Part shown: one piece after another, positions 7,338-15,899 of the stretch
Layout: each line of letters opens with the position of its first letter
Numbering within the stretch: position 1 is the stretch's first letter
Assembly (NCBI GenBank): GCA_964517435.1
Contig: CAZFEC010000009.1
Span: 1-64,000 of the forward strand
DNA from: BS150m-G50 sp964517435
Lineage (GTDB): Bacteria > CAIWAD01 > BS150m-G50
Direction of reading: 5' to 3'
DNA length: 64,000 nt
Notes under the pieces: generated by a model
Told to the model about the DNA's origin: nothing
What the model saw: only the letters and a program-made list of their open reading frames with translations
Databases searched by the model: none
Made by a program: the position numbers and the translations under genes

Positions 7338-7642
7338 AGCAAGGGTATTAGCATCCGTCCGCACGATTCCGCGGAAACAGTTCTAACCGGTAGCGCCGGC
7401 AGAAAATCATCTATGAATTGATTTTCTGCCGCCTTGCAGACCGACTCTAGCGCGACCGGTGCAGAACTCAGCACAACGCCTTGTCCGATACGTAAATCTC
7501 TCTACCAGCTAGCGTTGTGCTTTGAGGTCTGCTCTAGTGTAGCGGATTCGTGCGGACGCTTGATGCCTACCCTTGGTTTGCCGGGCGCCTGAGCGCTTTT
7601 CTTTTGCTACTTTTCTTTTGCGCCTAAAAGAAAAGTAGTTCC
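7300..7642. repeat. Structured repeat element, copy B
   Basis: Same fold as copy A. The outer stem is long: 7340-7347 with 7568-7575, 7351-7355 with 7562-7566, 7356-7366 with 7548-7558, 7368-7372 with 7542-7546 (29 pairs in all). The P1 stem ACCGGTAGCGC is 7386-7396 with 7450-7460 (10 of 11). Hairpin 1 is 7397-7409 with 7419-7431. An 18-nt linker follows, exactly as in copy A. Hairpin 2 is 7470-7479 with 7512-7521. The terminal hairpin is 7607-7619 with 7626-7638. The element ends 35 bases from the rnfD stop codon. No ORF is recognisable inside it. Its 5' edge touches the scaffold gap. Confidence 0.7.
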
Positions 7643-7677
7643 GCTCTTAAGTGGAGGAGAAATCTGAACCGCCAGGT

Positions 7678-8766
7678 TCAGCTTTTCCCATACCGCCCCC
7701 TTGGCATGGTCCAGAGGTTGAGCAACGGTACGGCACAGTTCATGCAGACGAGCGCCAGCAGGATGGGATCGAAGCGCGGTTCGATGTAGGCGGTCGCCAG
7801 CGCCGCCGTGATACCGAAGAGAAGTCCGGCCGCCAGCTTCCCGCGCCGGACCAGCGGCGACGTAACCGAGTCGGTGCCGAAGAGGGTCAGCATCAGCCAC
7901 AGTTCGCCAATCGCGAAGAAGTAGAGGAAATTGCCGCCGGCCAGGGGCAGCCACAGCGCCATCACTAGGCTCATCAGCGCGAAGCTGAGCAGGCCCGCCA
8001 GCGGGATTTCCCAGCTGAACACCCGCCGTCGCGACAGCATCAGGTAAGCCAGCAGGATCGCCGCAATGGAAGCCTCGCCGATCAGCCCACCCGCGTCGGC
8101 CAGCCAGAACTGGCCGATCGGCACGCTGGCGATGAGCCGGAAGGAGTCGGCCGAACGAACGATGTTCTCCGGCATGCCCAGCGCCAGTTCCGCTTTCTCG
8201 CCGGAGATAACCTCCGTCAGGTAGCGCCCGGCGTTGTAGAACAGCGTCTGCAGGTTACTGACCGCGACAGCCGTCTCACCGGCGGGCAGTCGCCAGGAGG
8301 TTAGCCAACCGCCGTCGCGCCACCAGAAGGGCTGCAGGTAGGCTCGTTCCAGGACCGGCCCCCAGAACAGCAGCACCGCCAGTTTACCGATCGCCGCTTC
8401 GTGGATGAAATTGCGCCCCAGACCGCCGAAGACTTCCCGTCCCAGCAGCATGGCGGCCGCACCCGCAATCAGGGCCAGCCATAACGGTGTCGCGGGTGGC
8501 AGCAGCAGGGCGAGCAGCAGCGCGCTGGCCAGGGCGCAATTATGCCGCCATTGCAGGCGCCGGTAGCGGATCCTGTTCGCCGCCGTCTCTACGACGACCG
8601 CTCCCAGCGCCACTCCCAGCACCGGCAGCAGTACGCGCAGACCGTAAACGACCACGGCACAGGCCAGCAGCGGCAGCAGCACCAGTACGATGCCGTTCAT
8701 CCACTGCCGCAGCGAATGCGGTTCCCGGTGCAGAATGTGCGGTAGTGCGGACTTTTCAGATTCCAT
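7678..8766 (-). CDS. rnfD: RnfD/NqrB-like membrane subunit
   Basis: A polytopic membrane protein of 362 aa with about nine hydrophobic segments, related to RnfD/NqrB, the flavin-carrying integral subunits of the Rnf and Na+-NQR redox pumps. The family signature GTDSVTSP lies at about residue 297. I do not see the SGAT-type motif in which a Thr carries covalent FMN, so redox function is uncertain. The ATG at 8766 is chosen because it overlaps the end of the rnfC-like gene by 11 bases; the open frame itself extends farther upstream. No rnfA, B, E or G gene follows. The structured element and scaffold gap come next. Confidence 0.8.
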   Translation of the reverse strand: MESEKSALPHILHREPHSLRQWMNGIVLVLLPLLACAVVVYGLRVLLPVLGVALGAVVVETAANRIRYRRLQWRHNCALASALLLALLLPPATPLWLALIAGAAAMLLGREVFGGLGRNFIHEAAIGKLAVLLFWGPVLERAYLQPFWWRDGGWLTSWRLPAGETAVAVSNLQTLFYNAGRYLTEVISGEKAELALGMPENIVRSADSFRLIASVPIGQFWLADAGGLIGEASIAAILLAYLMLSRRRVFSWEIPLAGLLSFALMSLVMALWLPLAGGNFLYFFAIGELWLMLTLFGTDSVTSPLVRRGKLAAGLLFGITAALATAYIEPRFDPILLALVCMNCAVPLLNLWTMPRGRYGKS

Positions 8767-9979
8767 GCAGTTCGGCGATTCCCTTGAGCAGCGGCGCGAG
8801 CAGGTCGATGTGCGCCGGACAGACCATGGCGCAGTTGCCGCAGAGACAGCAGTGCGGCAGACCAAAACGCTCCGCTTTGGGCCAGAGCTCTTCGTCGACC
8901 AGACCGGCCAGGTAGAAAGGTGTGAGCTCCTCCGGACAGATTTTGAGACAGAATTCGCAGCGGATACAGTTGCCCGGCTGGTCAGGCAGTCGCCGCTCCA
9001 GGAAGATCATACCCCGCAGCGGCGCAAAGGGGCTGGTCTGGCGGCGGTAGCCGTCTCCCGCCAGCCAGGCATCGCTCTCACCGTAGGCGGCGGGCAGCCA
9101 GGCGCGGGTGACGCCGCGGGTCGTCAACAGCACCTCCACCCGGCCGTTGATCGGATTAAACAGCGACAGCCACTGCCAGGGCGAGGGACGCTGACGCACC
9201 GCGAGGTGATACAAATGGAGGAGCGTTTCCAGTTCGATGACGCAGATCCCCTGGACTTCCGGCAGATCGGCCGGCGAAAGGCGTCTGGCGGTCACCTTTT
9301 CCGCTACCAGATGCTCCAGGTGGGCGGGATAGCTGTTGTGCACCCACCGCTGTACTGCAGGCAGGGCTGACACCTTGTCCGCCAGCTGGCGCCGGTGTTC
9401 CTGGGGAAGCGCCAGGAGCGGCCTGGTCTCGAAGAGCTGTTCCAGCAACTGCAGGGCGGTTGCCAGCTGCTCCGGATACACCGACAACAGCCGCAGACGG
9501 GTCTCCATGAAAACGCCGCTGTCAAGGCAGTTGATCACCACCCGGTGCCGGTCCGCCGCCGCCAGCAGCGTGCGCTTGGTCAACAGTGGCAGATGGTTGT
9601 CCAGCAGCGGATAGATGTTCAGCAGCGAAACGATTTCGGTGGCGGTAGGCAGGTCATGCGTAACGGGATTGGGAAAGCCGGCGCCCAGGCTGGAATCCGG
9701 TTCCGGCCGCAGACGCAACACCAGCTGCTGCGCGCCCTGTTCCAGCCCGGTGACGGTACCGGCCAGCGGCGCGAATATCGGCACGCTCAGCGCACCGCAC
9801 GGTTCGCTGAGCCGGGCATCGGCGACGACGGTAGCGCCTGGCTCCACCAGGGGTGTCGAGCGGTCTAGGGGATAGTGGCGCAGGGGGAGACGCAGGTCTC
9901 CGGCGGGCGTCAGCCAGCGCAGAGTCGCTTCCCGTTGGGTATCCGGCGGTTTTACCCGCAGGCGATGGCGCACAGGCAA
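8756..9979 (-). CDS. rnfC: RnfC-like iron-sulfur subunit
   Basis: A 407-aa protein resembling RnfC/NqrA, the peripheral subunit that accepts electrons from NADH in Rnf complexes. The C-terminal part has two CxxCxxC...CP clusters for [4Fe-4S] binding: CIRCEFCLKICP (about 342-353) and CCLCGNCAMVCP (about 381-392). The N-terminal part has a biotinyl/lipoyl-like barrel segment (EPCGALSVPIFAPLAGTVTG). The classical glycine-rich NADH/FMN motifs of RnfC are not obvious, so it may be a divergent or truncated relative. It is translationally coupled to the rnfD-like gene. Confidence 0.8.
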   Translation of the reverse strand: MPVRHRLRVKPPDTQREATLRWLTPAGDLRLPLRHYPLDRSTPLVEPGATVVADARLSEPCGALSVPIFAPLAGTVTGLEQGAQQLVLRLRPEPDSSLGAGFPNPVTHDLPTATEIVSLLNIYPLLDNHLPLLTKRTLLAAADRHRVVINCLDSGVFMETRLRLLSVYPEQLATALQLLEQLFETRPLLALPQEHRRQLADKVSALPAVQRWVHNSYPAHLEHLVAEKVTARRLSPADLPEVQGICVIELETLLHLYHLAVRQRPSPWQWLSLFNPINGRVEVLLTTRGVTRAWLPAAYGESDAWLAGDGYRRQTSPFAPLRGMIFLERRLPDQPGNCIRCEFCLKICPEELTPFYLAGLVDEELWPKAERFGLPHCCLCGNCAMVCPAHIDLLAPLLKGIAELHGI

Positions 9980-10021
9980 CTCCCCCAGCCGCGACGGGCG
10001 GTAGCGTGATCGGCGTGCAGG

Positions 10022-11308
10022 CTACTGGTAGAGCGAAAAACGGCCGGCGATTTCCATCACCTCCGCCAGTGCTTGCTCCAGCACCGCTTCATCTTCCGGC
10101 GCCGCCAGTACCCGGCAGATAATCTCACCGATCTGACGCATTTCCGTCTCCTGCATGCCGCGGGTGGTCAGGGCGGGCGTGCCGATGCGGAAGCCGGAGG
10201 TGATGAAGGGTGAACGCTTATCGAAGGGTACCATGTTTTTGTTGACGGTGATGCCGGCCCGCTCCAGCGCGTTTTCGGCCTTCTTGCCGGTTAGCCCCTT
10301 GTTGGTGAGGTCGACCAGCAGCAGGTGGTTGTCGGTACCGCCACTCACCAGCTTGAAGTCGTGTTCGAGCAGTACTTCCCCCAGCGCCTGCGCGTTGCGC
10401 AGAATCTGGGCGGAGTATTCCTTGAATGTCGGTTGCTGGCACTCCAGCAGCGCCACCGCCTTGGCGGCGATCACATGCATCAGCGGTCCGCCCTGGATGC
10501 CCGGCATCACGGTGGCGTCGATGATCTCCGACATCTGCTTTACCCGGCCCGATTTCGGGGCCGTGAGTCCATGTACATTCTCGTAATCGGTCCCCATCAG
10601 GATCATACCGCCGCGGGGGCCGCGCAGGGTCTTGTGGGTGGTGGTGGAGACGACATGGGAGTGCGGCAGCGGCGAGGGGTGATGACCGGTCGCCACCAGC
10701 CCGGCGATGTGCGCCATATCGACAAACAGCCAGGCGCCCGCTTCGTCGGCAATCTCGCGGAAGCGCTCGAAATCGAGGAGACGCGGATAGGCCGAGGCAC
10801 CGGCGACGATCATGCGCGGTTTCACCTCCAGCGCCTTGGCGCGTACGACATCGTAATCCAGCTGGCCGGTGTCCGCTTCGACGCCGTAGGAATGGAATTC
10901 ATAGAGCTTGCCGGAAAAGTTTACCGGGCTGCCGTGGGTCAGGTGGCCGCCGTGTGCCAGGTCCATGCCCAGCACCTTGTCGCCGTTCTGCAGGAAGGAG
11001 AAGTAAACTCCCATGTTGGCGGTGCTGCCGGAGTGCGGCTGCACATTGGCGTAGGCGGCGCCGAACAGCTCACAGGCACGGTCACGGGCGATATTCTCCG
11101 CCTGGTCGACGAACTCGCAGCCGCCGTAGTAGCGTTTACCGGGGTAGCCTTCCGCGTACTTGTTCGTCATCACGCCGCCCATCGCCTCCATCACGGCACG
11201 GGAGGTGAAGTTCTCCGACGCGATCATCTCGAGCTTGCCGCTCTGGCGGCCGGTTTCGTCCTCGATAGCCTGGAAGATCTCAGGATCGATTTGCTGCAGG
11301 GTCTTCAT
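10022..11308 (-). CDS. glyA: Serine hydroxymethyltransferase
   Basis: A PLP enzyme that interconverts serine and glycine and charges tetrahydrofolate with a one-carbon unit, here close to the methyl-cycle genes. The PLP-lysine motif VVSTTTHKTLRGPRGG lies at about 221-236, and the N-terminal KLEMIASENFTSRAVMEAMG and KRYYGGCEFVD motifs are intact. It is 428 aa, a normal length. Its start overlaps the end of rpiB by 4 bases, so the two are coupled. Confidence 0.98.
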   Translation of the reverse strand: MKTLQQIDPEIFQAIEDETGRQSGKLEMIASENFTSRAVMEAMGGVMTNKYAEGYPGKRYYGGCEFVDQAENIARDRACELFGAAYANVQPHSGSTANMGVYFSFLQNGDKVLGMDLAHGGHLTHGSPVNFSGKLYEFHSYGVEADTGQLDYDVVRAKALEVKPRMIVAGASAYPRLLDFERFREIADEAGAWLFVDMAHIAGLVATGHHPSPLPHSHVVSTTTHKTLRGPRGGMILMGTDYENVHGLTAPKSGRVKQMSEIIDATVMPGIQGGPLMHVIAAKAVALLECQQPTFKEYSAQILRNAQALGEVLLEHDFKLVSGGTDNHLLLVDLTNKGLTGKKAENALERAGITVNKNMVPFDKRSPFITSGFRIGTPALTTRGMQETEMRQIGEIICRVLAAPEDEAVLEQALAEVMEIAGRFSLYQ

Positions 11309-11751
11309 CGCTGCTCCAATGCGGTTATCTTGTCAATGCGCCTGCTGTGGCGCCCTCCCTCAAACTCCGTTTCCAGCCAGGTGGTGAGATATTCCAGGTT
11401 GCGCTCGACACTGGTGTGGCGTCCGGAGAGCGCGAGAACATTGGCGTCGTTATGCTGACGGGAAAGACCGGCGTGCTCCGGCAGCATCACCAGCGCCGCC
11501 CGGACGCCGGGTGCCTTGTTGGCCACGATGGCAGCGCCGATTCCGGAGCCGCAGAGTACGATGCCCCGCCGAAAGTCGCCCCGCCCGACCGCTTCCGCGC
11601 AGGGATAGATCGTGTCTGGATAGTCGACCGATTCGTCACTGAAGGCCCCGAAATCCTGCACCTGGAAGCCGCGCTCCCGCAGGCAGGCGATCAGACGCTG
11701 CTTCATCGCGTATCCGGCGTGATCGCTGGCGATGGGAATCGTCTCCGGCAT
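11305..11751 (-). CDS. rpiB: Ribose-5-phosphate isomerase B
   Basis: It interconverts ribose 5-phosphate and ribulose 5-phosphate. It is 148 aa with the N-terminal IASDHAGYAMKQ phosphate-binding motif, the catalytic cysteine in GIVLCGSGIGAAIVANK, and the RHTSVERNL-type C-terminal segment. It sits upstream of and overlaps glyA, a pairing common in bacteria. Confidence 0.97.
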   Translation of the reverse strand: MPETIPIASDHAGYAMKQRLIACLRERGFQVQDFGAFSDESVDYPDTIYPCAEAVGRGDFRRGIVLCGSGIGAAIVANKAPGVRAALVMLPEHAGLSRQHNDANVLALSGRHTSVERNLEYLTTWLETEFEGGRHSRRIDKITALEQR

Positions 11752-11781
11752 GATCGCTTCAGCCCCTTCAGGAATTGACTT

Positions 11782-13023
11782 CTACTCGTAGATCCACTGG
11801 TAGCATTCCTTGGTCGGCTTATCCTTCCCCTGGTTCATGAAGATATCCGATTTCTGCGGAATGAACTCCTCCAGGAAAGTGACCTTATTGCGGGCGCGCT
11901 TCCCGAAACGGGGATCGCCGGTGATCTTCTGGAATTGCTCGCGCGCCAGCTGGTAGACCAGCTTATCGTCGAACAGGATCCCCTCCGCGCCGGTACAGGC
12001 ATCGGCACTGTTTTCGTAAATCTCACCCAGGATAAAAGTGGCGTGCGCGTAACCGGGTGTGATACGTTTGGCTTTGTTGACGTAGACGCGGGCGGTTTCA
12101 TACTTGCTCTGGCGACGGTAGAGATCGGCGATCTGGCAAACCACCTCCGCGTCGTCCGGCAACAGACCGGAGACCTCCTTGAGGGTGGTGATGGCGGCAT
12201 CGTACTGCTCGAGGCTCTCCTGCGCCGAAGCCTTCAACCGAAGCAGCTCCGGATCGCGCTCGCCGGTGGCCAGCATTTCCGCCAGCACCCCGAGGCACTT
12301 CTCGTAGTAGGTGTTCTGGAAATAAGCTTCCGCCAGGTTGCGCGCGATGTCCTGATCGTCGGGGAACCGGGCATGGCTCTCCTCCAGCGAGGCGATCAAA
12401 TCCTCCGGGTCGAAGTACTGCATCAGGATGTTGTCCTTTTCCAGCTGATAGGATTTGTCCTCCGGATGCAGCTCGATCAGTTTATCCAGCACTTCGATCG
12501 CCAACTCGTACTCCTCCCGACCGAGATAGATATCCTTTATCTTCAGCCAGGCTTCCTGGTACTCCGGATCGTCCGGCGCGCGTTCGGTCACGAAGAGGTA
12601 ATGCTCAAGAGCGGCATCCTCGTTGCTGTTGTTCAGGAGTAAACCAAGAGCATAGTGGAGGTAGATGTCATCCGGGTTGAGCGCCAATCCCTGTTCGTAG
12701 GTGACGAGGGCGCTGTCGGCCTGCCCCAGCCGCACGTAGCAATCGGCCAGCATGCTGTAGTCGCGGGCGAACTGGTGGTTCACATCCAGCTCCAGCTCGG
12801 TGATGAAGTAGCGCTTGGCCTGCTCGTAGTTCTTCTGCTTGTAGTACTCGAAGGCGAAGGAGCGGCTCTTGCGCATCTCGTAGTCGTTCGCCTGGGCGAT
12901 AGAGTCCCTGATAGCCTGTTGCCTGGCACTGTCGACTTCGTCCTGCCTGCCGGCGTCTTCGTAACCGGTGTAACAACTGATCAGGATCAGCAGCGGCAGT
13001 AACAGCAGCAAGGCTCTTTTCAT
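11782..13023 (-). CDS. Tetratricopeptide-repeat lipoprotein
   Basis: A 413-aa exported lipoprotein. The signal peptide MKRALLLLLPLLILISC ends in a lipobox with cysteine 17. Behind it are about ten TPR-like helical pairs (for example ADSALVTYEQGLALNPDDIY and YELAIEVLDKLIELHPEDKS). The ATG at 13023 is preferred over 13029 because it sits eight bases from a GAGGAG site. TPR lipoproteins usually scaffold envelope complexes, but no partner can be named. The next gene upstream encodes an outer-membrane barrel. Confidence 0.85.
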   Translation of the reverse strand: MKRALLLLLPLLILISCYTGYEDAGRQDEVDSARQQAIRDSIAQANDYEMRKSRSFAFEYYKQKNYEQAKRYFITELELDVNHQFARDYSMLADCYVRLGQADSALVTYEQGLALNPDDIYLHYALGLLLNNSNEDAALEHYLFVTERAPDDPEYQEAWLKIKDIYLGREEYELAIEVLDKLIELHPEDKSYQLEKDNILMQYFDPEDLIASLEESHARFPDDQDIARNLAEAYFQNTYYEKCLGVLAEMLATGERDPELLRLKASAQESLEQYDAAITTLKEVSGLLPDDAEVVCQIADLYRRQSKYETARVYVNKAKRITPGYAHATFILGEIYENSADACTGAEGILFDDKLVYQLAREQFQKITGDPRFGKRARNKVTFLEEFIPQKSDIFMNQGKDKPTKECYQWIYE

Positions 13024-13050
13024 TTTCATCTCTCCTCTATGTCGTAGTGT

Positions 13051-13058
13051 GTGATACA
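13051..13058. repeat. Dispersed word GTGATACA (intergenic example)
   Basis: One of 33 sites counted by eye. Here it lies in the 48-base gap between the TPR lipoprotein and the barrel gene. The other intergenic copies are at 24394-24401, 45445-45452, 58606-58613 and 59824-59831. See the first finding for the whole set. Confidence 0.7.
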
Positions 13059-13071
13059 TTCCATTCGCCCA

Positions 13072-14349
13072 CTAGGGCAGGTCCCGCTCGACACGGCGCT
13101 GGAACCACAGTTCCCGGATGGCGATCGCCAGATAGACCCGCACACCGACCTCTTGCCGATCGTGCGCGGCCAGCTCACCCCGGTTATACAGCTGCAGACC
13201 GGTGTTGATCATACTGGTCGATCCGAGCGGCTGCCAGCTGATGCCGCCGGTGACCGCGGTTTCCCGCACCGGCTCGTCGAAGTAATCGCGCTGGATTTCC
13301 TGCCAGGCGATGCCGGCGTGATAGTCCAGCCGCTGCCACCAGCGGTTGCTGCGCAGGTTGATACCGTTGTGCGTATAACCGAGCGCCAGGCTGAGCTGGT
13401 AGTCGTCGGTGGTAACGACCTGATTGTGATGTCGCCAGAGCAGATCCGCCTTGACGCGATTGCGTTGGCCGCCCCACTGGATGCCGCCGACCAGTTCCGA
13501 AGGATAGACGACGCGGGTGGCTGCCTGGCTGCTTTGTGTCTCAGTCGAATAGTTGCTGATGGTAATCTGATCCCGCAGCCGGACGGAGGGTGCCCAGCTC
13601 AAACCCAGTTGCACTCCCGGCAGGGGTATGGCGATCACTCCGAAACGGGGTTGCATCCCGTGCAGTTCCTCCGTCTGGATGACCTGTCCGTCGTAGGGCG
13701 GCGGTGACTGTCCGTAGTTCAGCGTCCAGATCGAAGTGGTGGAACCGCCGATATAGTCCAGTGAAACACCGACAGCCATTCGCGGTTCCAGCTGCCAGCC
13801 GCATGACACCGCCGCGCGGTAGAGGCCGCCGCTGCGCTGCAGCGAGCGATAGTACTCCCCGCCGCTGCCGTCCTCCGGATCGACGAAAACGGAATCGATG
13901 CCGCGGTCGTGTGTAAAAAAGGCGGCGTCAGTACTGGGCAGCAGATAGAGACCCAGCGTGACATCCTGAAGGGGGATGAACCAGCCGGTGCCGTTGAAAC
14001 GCAGCCGCGAAACCCAGTCGTGGTTCTCGTTGTCCCAGGCGCCTGCGTTCTCCAGGCCCACTACCTGGTAGAAGCGGGCCCGGTCGCTGCCGACATTGGC
14101 GGCGGGATTATAGAAATTGACCAGATTTGTATCACAGGTAGCGAAGCCGCTGCCCGCCGCGCCGGGATTCATGGTCTGCAGCGGGTGGGCGGGATACCCC
14201 CACCCCGCGGGATTGAAAGTGGAAGCAAAGCCGGTACCGGTGCTCAGCAGCAATCCGGCCACGGCCAGGCAGGCCAGCGGAAATGTGATACGTGCGGGAA
14301 TGATTCGTCTCGAGAACGGAATGGGTCTTGCCACTTGTGATTTTCTCAT
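13072..14349 (-). CDS. Outer-membrane beta-barrel protein
   Basis: A 425-aa exported protein with a long positively charged N-region and hydrophobic core (ITFPLACLAVAGLLLSTGTGFA). Alternating aromatic strands follow (for example DVTLGLYLLPS, LGLSWAPSVRLRDQITISNY, YQLSLALGYTHNGINLRSNRWW). The start NPAGWGYPAHPLQTMNPGAA..NLVNFYNPA resembles the start of FadL/PorV-type barrels. The final residues RDLP lack the usual terminal aromatic. No ligand can be inferred. It lies between two lipoprotein genes. Confidence 0.7.
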   Translation of the reverse strand: MRKSQVARPIPFSRRIIPARITFPLACLAVAGLLLSTGTGFASTFNPAGWGYPAHPLQTMNPGAAGSGFATCDTNLVNFYNPAANVGSDRARFYQVVGLENAGAWDNENHDWVSRLRFNGTGWFIPLQDVTLGLYLLPSTDAAFFTHDRGIDSVFVDPEDGSGGEYYRSLQRSGGLYRAAVSCGWQLEPRMAVGVSLDYIGGSTTSIWTLNYGQSPPPYDGQVIQTEELHGMQPRFGVIAIPLPGVQLGLSWAPSVRLRDQITISNYSTETQSSQAATRVVYPSELVGGIQWGGQRNRVKADLLWRHHNQVVTTDDYQLSLALGYTHNGINLRSNRWWQRLDYHAGIAWQEIQRDYFDEPVRETAVTGGISWQPLGSTSMINTGLQLYNRGELAAHDRQEVGVRVYLAIAIRELWFQRRVERDLP

Positions 14350-14372
14350 TTAGTTGCCGGTGTCGCCTTTGG

Positions 14373-15662
14373 TTAGAAAGGGGCTTCGCTGCGATAGATC
14401 CAGAGCTGCGGCTGCCTGCCGGTGGTGTCGGCCATACCGTAATACACCAGACGTGCGGGATTCAGATTGGTGCTGGCCTGGGAAATGCGCATCAGCACGC
14501 CGTGGTAGTCATCGCGCGTCAACCAGCGGTTGACCAGTTGTGTCACATTTACCTCCGCCCGCTCCCAGCCGGTCCCTTCGGTAAAGGAGGTCTGCGCCAC
14601 CAGCGTGTCGATACTCATCTCACCGCTGTCATCCCAGGTGAGAACATCCCAGACCTGTACTGAAGCGCTTTCTCCGAAGCGCCAGTTGGTTTCGGTCGTC
14701 GCGTGCTTGGGATAGAGGTGAATCTGAGCGGAATGGATGGTCTCACCTGTCAGCGAGTGCAACTGCTCGGTGGGCTGTCCCTCCTCCCAGTAGTATTCAA
14801 CATCCTCGAAGCGCAGGGCGAACTGCCAGGAATCACCGACGCTGAGCAGAAGATCATCCGCCGCCGGTTGGGCGTCGTCGTGCAGCACGTAGGTATCGTA
14901 ATTCACCAGTTTGGTCAGTGTATCCGTATCACCCGTATCGTCATGGTAGAAGAAGAGAATCTGCGGCCAGTCGGCTTCGCTGCCTTCTCTGGCGTTGAAA
15001 GAATGCATGTATCCCCTGACCCGTCCGCTGACGGGGTGCTCCATCTCCAGCATCAGGTTGACCGTAGTACGCCAGGCGCCGGTAGTGTCATTGAAGAACC
15101 AGGTGAGCGGCAACAATGTCGCCGTCAGCGTATCCTCGGATTTACTGTCCATCACCTTGTTCACTCCCTGCAGCTGGAGCTGGTCCAGGGTGGTGAACCT
15201 GGGTACTTCCTGCGCTGTGTCGAGAGTGCTGTAGAGATGTGAATACACGAGTTGGTTGAAGTCATGGCAGCTGTCGCAGTCCAGATTCACCCAGTGCAGG
15301 TTCAAAGTGGAATGGTGTTCCTCTTGGAAGGTTCCGAGGTCATTGAGACGATGTCTCAACATGAGACGGGCGGAATCCAGCGTCAGCGTATCGCTCTCCA
15401 GCCAGGGGGCGGTGGTATCGAAGTCGAAGAACTGCAGCAGCAGACGGGTTTTCACCCGGTAGTCGTTGAGTTGCCCCACCCAAAGCTGGCTGGCCGAGAT
15501 GAGGGGCAGCTCACGCTGAAAGAGGCTGTCCTGCGCCAGGGCTACCGTGTCCAGGTTTGTCGCCAGACTGCCGCCCGGTCCGTTGCCGATGGAGAATGGA
15601 TCCTCCGCGCAGCCGGCGAGCCAGGCGCAGACGAGGAGACAGGTAATAAAACGATTCAGCAT
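14373..15662 (-). CDS. DNRLRE-like domain lipoprotein
   Basis: A 429-aa lipoprotein (MLNRFITCLLVCAWLAGC, cysteine 18). The body holds beta-rich segments like the DNRLRE/disaggregatase fold seen in secreted surface proteins: SARLMLRHRLNDLG..., and near the end VNVTQLVNRWLTRDDYHGVLMRIS with LVYYGMADTTGRQPQLWIYR. A promoter is visible upstream. It is first in a set with the barrel and TPR lipoprotein downstream, suggesting a shared envelope role, but no function is known. Confidence 0.65.
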   Translation of the reverse strand: MLNRFITCLLVCAWLAGCAEDPFSIGNGPGGSLATNLDTVALAQDSLFQRELPLISASQLWVGQLNDYRVKTRLLLQFFDFDTTAPWLESDTLTLDSARLMLRHRLNDLGTFQEEHHSTLNLHWVNLDCDSCHDFNQLVYSHLYSTLDTAQEVPRFTTLDQLQLQGVNKVMDSKSEDTLTATLLPLTWFFNDTTGAWRTTVNLMLEMEHPVSGRVRGYMHSFNAREGSEADWPQILFFYHDDTGDTDTLTKLVNYDTYVLHDDAQPAADDLLLSVGDSWQFALRFEDVEYYWEEGQPTEQLHSLTGETIHSAQIHLYPKHATTETNWRFGESASVQVWDVLTWDDSGEMSIDTLVAQTSFTEGTGWERAEVNVTQLVNRWLTRDDYHGVLMRISQASTNLNPARLVYYGMADTTGRQPQLWIYRSEAPF

Positions 15663-15774
15663 CAGGTTTCCGTCTTAATTTCTGCCGTAAGCGAGCACGA
15701 ACCAACCAGAACGGCAACGGTTAAACCGTGGCAACCACCGCCATTCGTCGGGTCGATGAATAATGATAACAAGC

Positions 15775-15803
15775 AATATAGAAGCCCCCCCTTGTGCAGT
15801 CAA
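15775..15803 (-). promoter_or_regulatory. Sigma70-type promoter of the 14.4-15.7 kb lipoprotein gene
   Basis: On the minus strand TTGACT (15803-15798), a 17-base spacer containing seven G in a row, then TATATT (15780-15775). The predicted leader is about 105 bases. The rest of 15663-15899 shows nothing else. Confidence 0.65.
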
Positions 15804-15899
15804 TGAAATGTTCGATAGAGGTCAAACCGCTTCTGGCGCTGGAACAACGATCCACGGTTCTCCCGGCGGCAAATGTGGAGTGAGCGGTGAGGGTACGGG

